A stretch of DNA of 64,000 nt, from the NCBI RefSeq assembly GCF_004745635.1, contig NZ_SRLB01000001.1, forward strand, positions 62,001-126,000, read 5' to 3'. Source of the stretch: Methylobacterium nonmethylotrophicum (GTDB taxonomy: Bacteria; Pseudomonadota; Alphaproteobacteria; Rhizobiales; Beijerinckiaceae). The position numbers and the translations under genes were made by a program. Shown in pieces: positions 62,445-64,000 of the stretch. Under the pieces are notes generated by a model that had not been told where the DNA came from, searched no databases, and was given only the letters and a program-made list of their open reading frames with translations. The first letter of the stretch is position 1; every line of letters begins with the position of its first letter.

Positions 62445-62734
62445 CGCCGCTCCCCGTCCCGGATGTGCAGCGCGTGGCCGGTGACGTGCGACAGGAGCGC
62501 GCCGATGAGCAGCGTCGCCAGCCAGATCGCGGTGCATTTCAGCGCCCGCGGCGAGGCTCCGTCGGTGAGCCAGGCGGCGAGCACCAGACCCGCCCCGCCC
62601 GCCACGTTGACGAAGGTGACGGCGTGCAGGCGCTCGAGCGGGGTGACGAGGCGCCAGAGCGCCAGGGTGGCGATCCAGGCGGCGAGCACCGCGAGGCCGA
62701 GGCAGAGGAGGACGCTCACCACCAGCGCAGTCAT
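62441..62734 (-). CDS. Cation/proton antiporter subunit G (MrpG/MnhG)
   Basis: A 97-residue MrpG-like protein with three helices. It has LWRLVTPLERLHAVTFVNVA near residue 27, the family's conserved RLHA segment. ATG 62734 overlaps the F-subunit stop by 4 bp. It is slightly shorter than many MrpG proteins. Confidence 0.88.
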   Translation of the reverse strand: MTALVVSVLLCLGLAVLAAWIATLALWRLVTPLERLHAVTFVNVAGGAGLVLAAWLTDGASPRALKCTAIWLATLLIGALLSHVTGHALHIRDGERR

Positions 62735-62985
62735 AACCAGCGCTCCTGGAACACCGCGAAGAGGAGCGTGCCGGGCAGGGTCAGCACCGCGAGGACGAGG
62801 CCGAGATCGATCACGGCCGGCTGGTCGAGGGCGAAGCTCATCGCGACGAGGAGCAGCACCGCGAGCGAGGTGGCGAGCTGCACCGCGACGAGGCGGAAGG
62901 CCAGGGCGCCGCGGGCCGCCGCCACGACCGCGAGGCCGAGGGGCGGAAGCAAGGCCAAGGCGGCGGCGAGCCAGAGTTCCGTCAT
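62731..62985 (-). CDS. Cation/proton antiporter subunit F (MrpF/MnhF)
   Basis: An 84-residue MrpF-like protein with three helices, including FRLVAVQLATSLAVLLLVAM and IDLGLVLAVLTLPGTLLFAV. ATG 62985 overlaps the E-subunit stop by 4 bp; a GTG nine bases earlier is less likely. Confidence 0.86.
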   Translation of the reverse strand: MTELWLAAALALLPPLGLAVVAAARGALAFRLVAVQLATSLAVLLLVAMSFALDQPAVIDLGLVLAVLTLPGTLLFAVFQERWL

Positions 62986-63464
62986 GCCAGCCACCGCGGA
63001 TCGGCGGGCGGGGATTCTCGACCCAGCGCGTGGATCAGCACCTCGTCGCGGCCCGGATCGGCGCGCAGCACGAAGCTGTCCGGTGCCAGCGAGGCGAGGA
63101 GCACCGCGCCGGCCCGCCGGCCGCGCTCGCCCGGCTCGTCCTCCGGCCCGCGCCGAAAGGGTCTCCGGTGGGCGTGGCCAGGATGCCTGCTCCCAGAATG
63201 CCCGCCCTCGGGAATCGCCCGCGCGAGCGCGACCCCGGTGCGCAGCGTGGCGGGCACCAGACCCGCGAGCGCCCGGCCCCAGGGGGCGAGATGGGCGCGC
63301 GAGACCGCGAAGCGGCGCTCCGCCCGGGCGCGGATCCGCCAGTCCCAGGCGGCCAGCAGACCCGCCACGACGGCCCCGGTCGCGGCCTCGTGCAGCCCGG
63401 CCCCGCCGGCGAGCAGGAGGTAGAGGGCGAGCGTGCCGAGCCAGACGAGGGGAAGGCGGAGCAT
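62982..63464 (-). CDS. Cation/proton antiporter subunit E (MrpE/MnhE)
   Basis: A 160-residue MrpE-like protein, first in the operon. It begins with the helix LPLVWLGTLALYLLLAGG and has TLRTGVALARAIPEGG. A hydrophilic insert (HSGSRHPGHAHRRPFRRG) precedes the last part, VLLASLAPDSFVLRADPGRD, which ends with the usual LIHALG. The next 230 bp upstream hold no visible gene. Confidence 0.86.
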   Translation of the reverse strand: MLRLPLVWLGTLALYLLLAGGAGLHEAATGAVVAGLLAAWDWRIRARAERRFAVSRAHLAPWGRALAGLVPATLRTGVALARAIPEGGHSGSRHPGHAHRRPFRRGPEDEPGERGRRAGAVLLASLAPDSFVLRADPGRDEVLIHALGRESPPADPRWLA

Positions 63465-63697
63465 CGTCGAGGGTCTCCGGTGTTCGCCAGGCTCTAACGC
63501 CGTCGCGGCTGCCGCGTTCGCGCGGTTGTCCGGGCGCAGTGCTCGCCCGGTGCTGGCCGGGGGCCCGCCCTGCGCAACGCTCGTCGCGATGCGCCGCCGC
63601 TCGCGCCCTTCCGGCCGCCCGGCGAAGCGGCTATCCCTGCCCGGGGTGTCCCGTCGCGGGCCTTCGCGGTCACACCGGCACCACCCGAGGGAGGATC

Positions 63698-64000
63698 ATG
63701 GACGCGTTCGACTTCGTCATCGTCGGCGGGGGCACGGCGGGGTGCGTGCTGGCCAACCGCCTGAGCGAGGATGGCCGCGCCACAGTGCTGCTGCTCGAGG
63801 CGGGCGGGGAGGGGACCGGGTTCTGGGTCGGCATCCCGGCCGGCTTCCCGAAGCTCCTCACCGGCGGGGCGTTCAACTGGCGCTTCGCCACCGAGCCGGA
63901 GCCGAACACCCATGACCGCGCCATCGTGGTGCCGCGCGGCAAGGGGCTCGGCGGCTCGACGCTGATCAACGGCATGATCTTCGTGCGCGGCCAGCCGCAG
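63698..64000 (+). CDS. GMC family oxidoreductase, N-terminal part (cut by the window end)
   Basis: The first 101 codons of a glucose-methanol-choline oxidoreductase. It has the FAD-binding FVIVGGGTAGCVLANRLSED starting at residue 6, EAGG, and VPRGKGLGGSTLINGMIFVR, the GMC signature 1. ATG 63698 follows GGGAGGA. These FAD enzymes oxidise alcohols; choline or another alcohol dehydrogenase is likely. The rest lies past the window. Confidence 0.9.
   Translation, partial: MDAFDFVIVGGGTAGCVLANRLSEDGRATVLLLEAGGEGTGFWVGIPAGFPKLLTGGAFNWRFATEPEPNTHDRAIVVPRGKGLGGSTLINGMIFVRGQPQ

Overview
The window is 64 kb of GC-rich bacterial DNA. It reads as an alphaproteobacterium of the Hyphomicrobiales, most probably a Methylobacterium or close relative. 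The grounds are a nepR-ecfG general stress pair, an HWE-family histidine kinase, an RPA-type replication initiator, hut genes that use HutF, and several families of long GC-rich intergenic hairpins. The genus is an inference. I saw no rRNA, tRNA, CRISPR array or intact transposase.

Left part (1-24,900): a patchwork of small catabolic and transport units. In order: acetamidase/formamidase and a flavin reductase-like protein; DUF4287 and GNAT genes; an RraA-like protein divergent from an SDR/hydratase pair; a class I fumarase-type hydro-lyase; an aldehyde dehydrogenase/CaiB-type CoA-transferase pair; a peptide-type ABC transporter (binding protein, two permeases, fused double ATPase); and a class III aminotransferase. 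Then comes a gluconate/idonate-type locus: an SDR divergent from a Zn dehydrogenase around a perfect 14-bp palindrome, plus a LacI regulator. A DUF305 membrane protein and an alpha/beta hydrolase follow. A remnant of argE lies at 10,719-10,886.

Middle part (24,900-49,000): a double glycosyltransferase; the stress genes nepR-ecfG; moaC-moeA; and an acyl-CoA cluster of IclR regulator, amino-acid-type binding protein, ADP-forming acyl-CoA synthetase, thiolase, enoyl-CoA hydratase, SDR, thiolase and DUF35. After these come a soluble globin-type chemoreceptor, a LysR regulator, a Tat-exported bicupin resembling oxalate decarboxylase, a half-size DMT transporter, a GAF/PAS/HWE kinase and a DUF1236 protein.

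Right part (49,000-64,000): an RPA-family initiator followed by six 17-bp iteron-like repeats, an inverted copy, a DnaA-box-like site and an AT-rich stretch, which together look like a replication origin. Next is the histidine utilisation locus (hutU, hutH, hutI, hutF, hutC) with two operator-like sites, then a CYTH protein. A seven-gene cation antiporter operon follows in the order E-F-G-DUF4040-B-C-D with no MrpA, like the membrane module of archaeal Mbh. The window ends inside a GMC oxidoreductase.

Five kinds of inverted-repeat elements sit between genes. Several split what look like single operons: the peptide ABC operon, hutH from hutU, and hutF from hutC.
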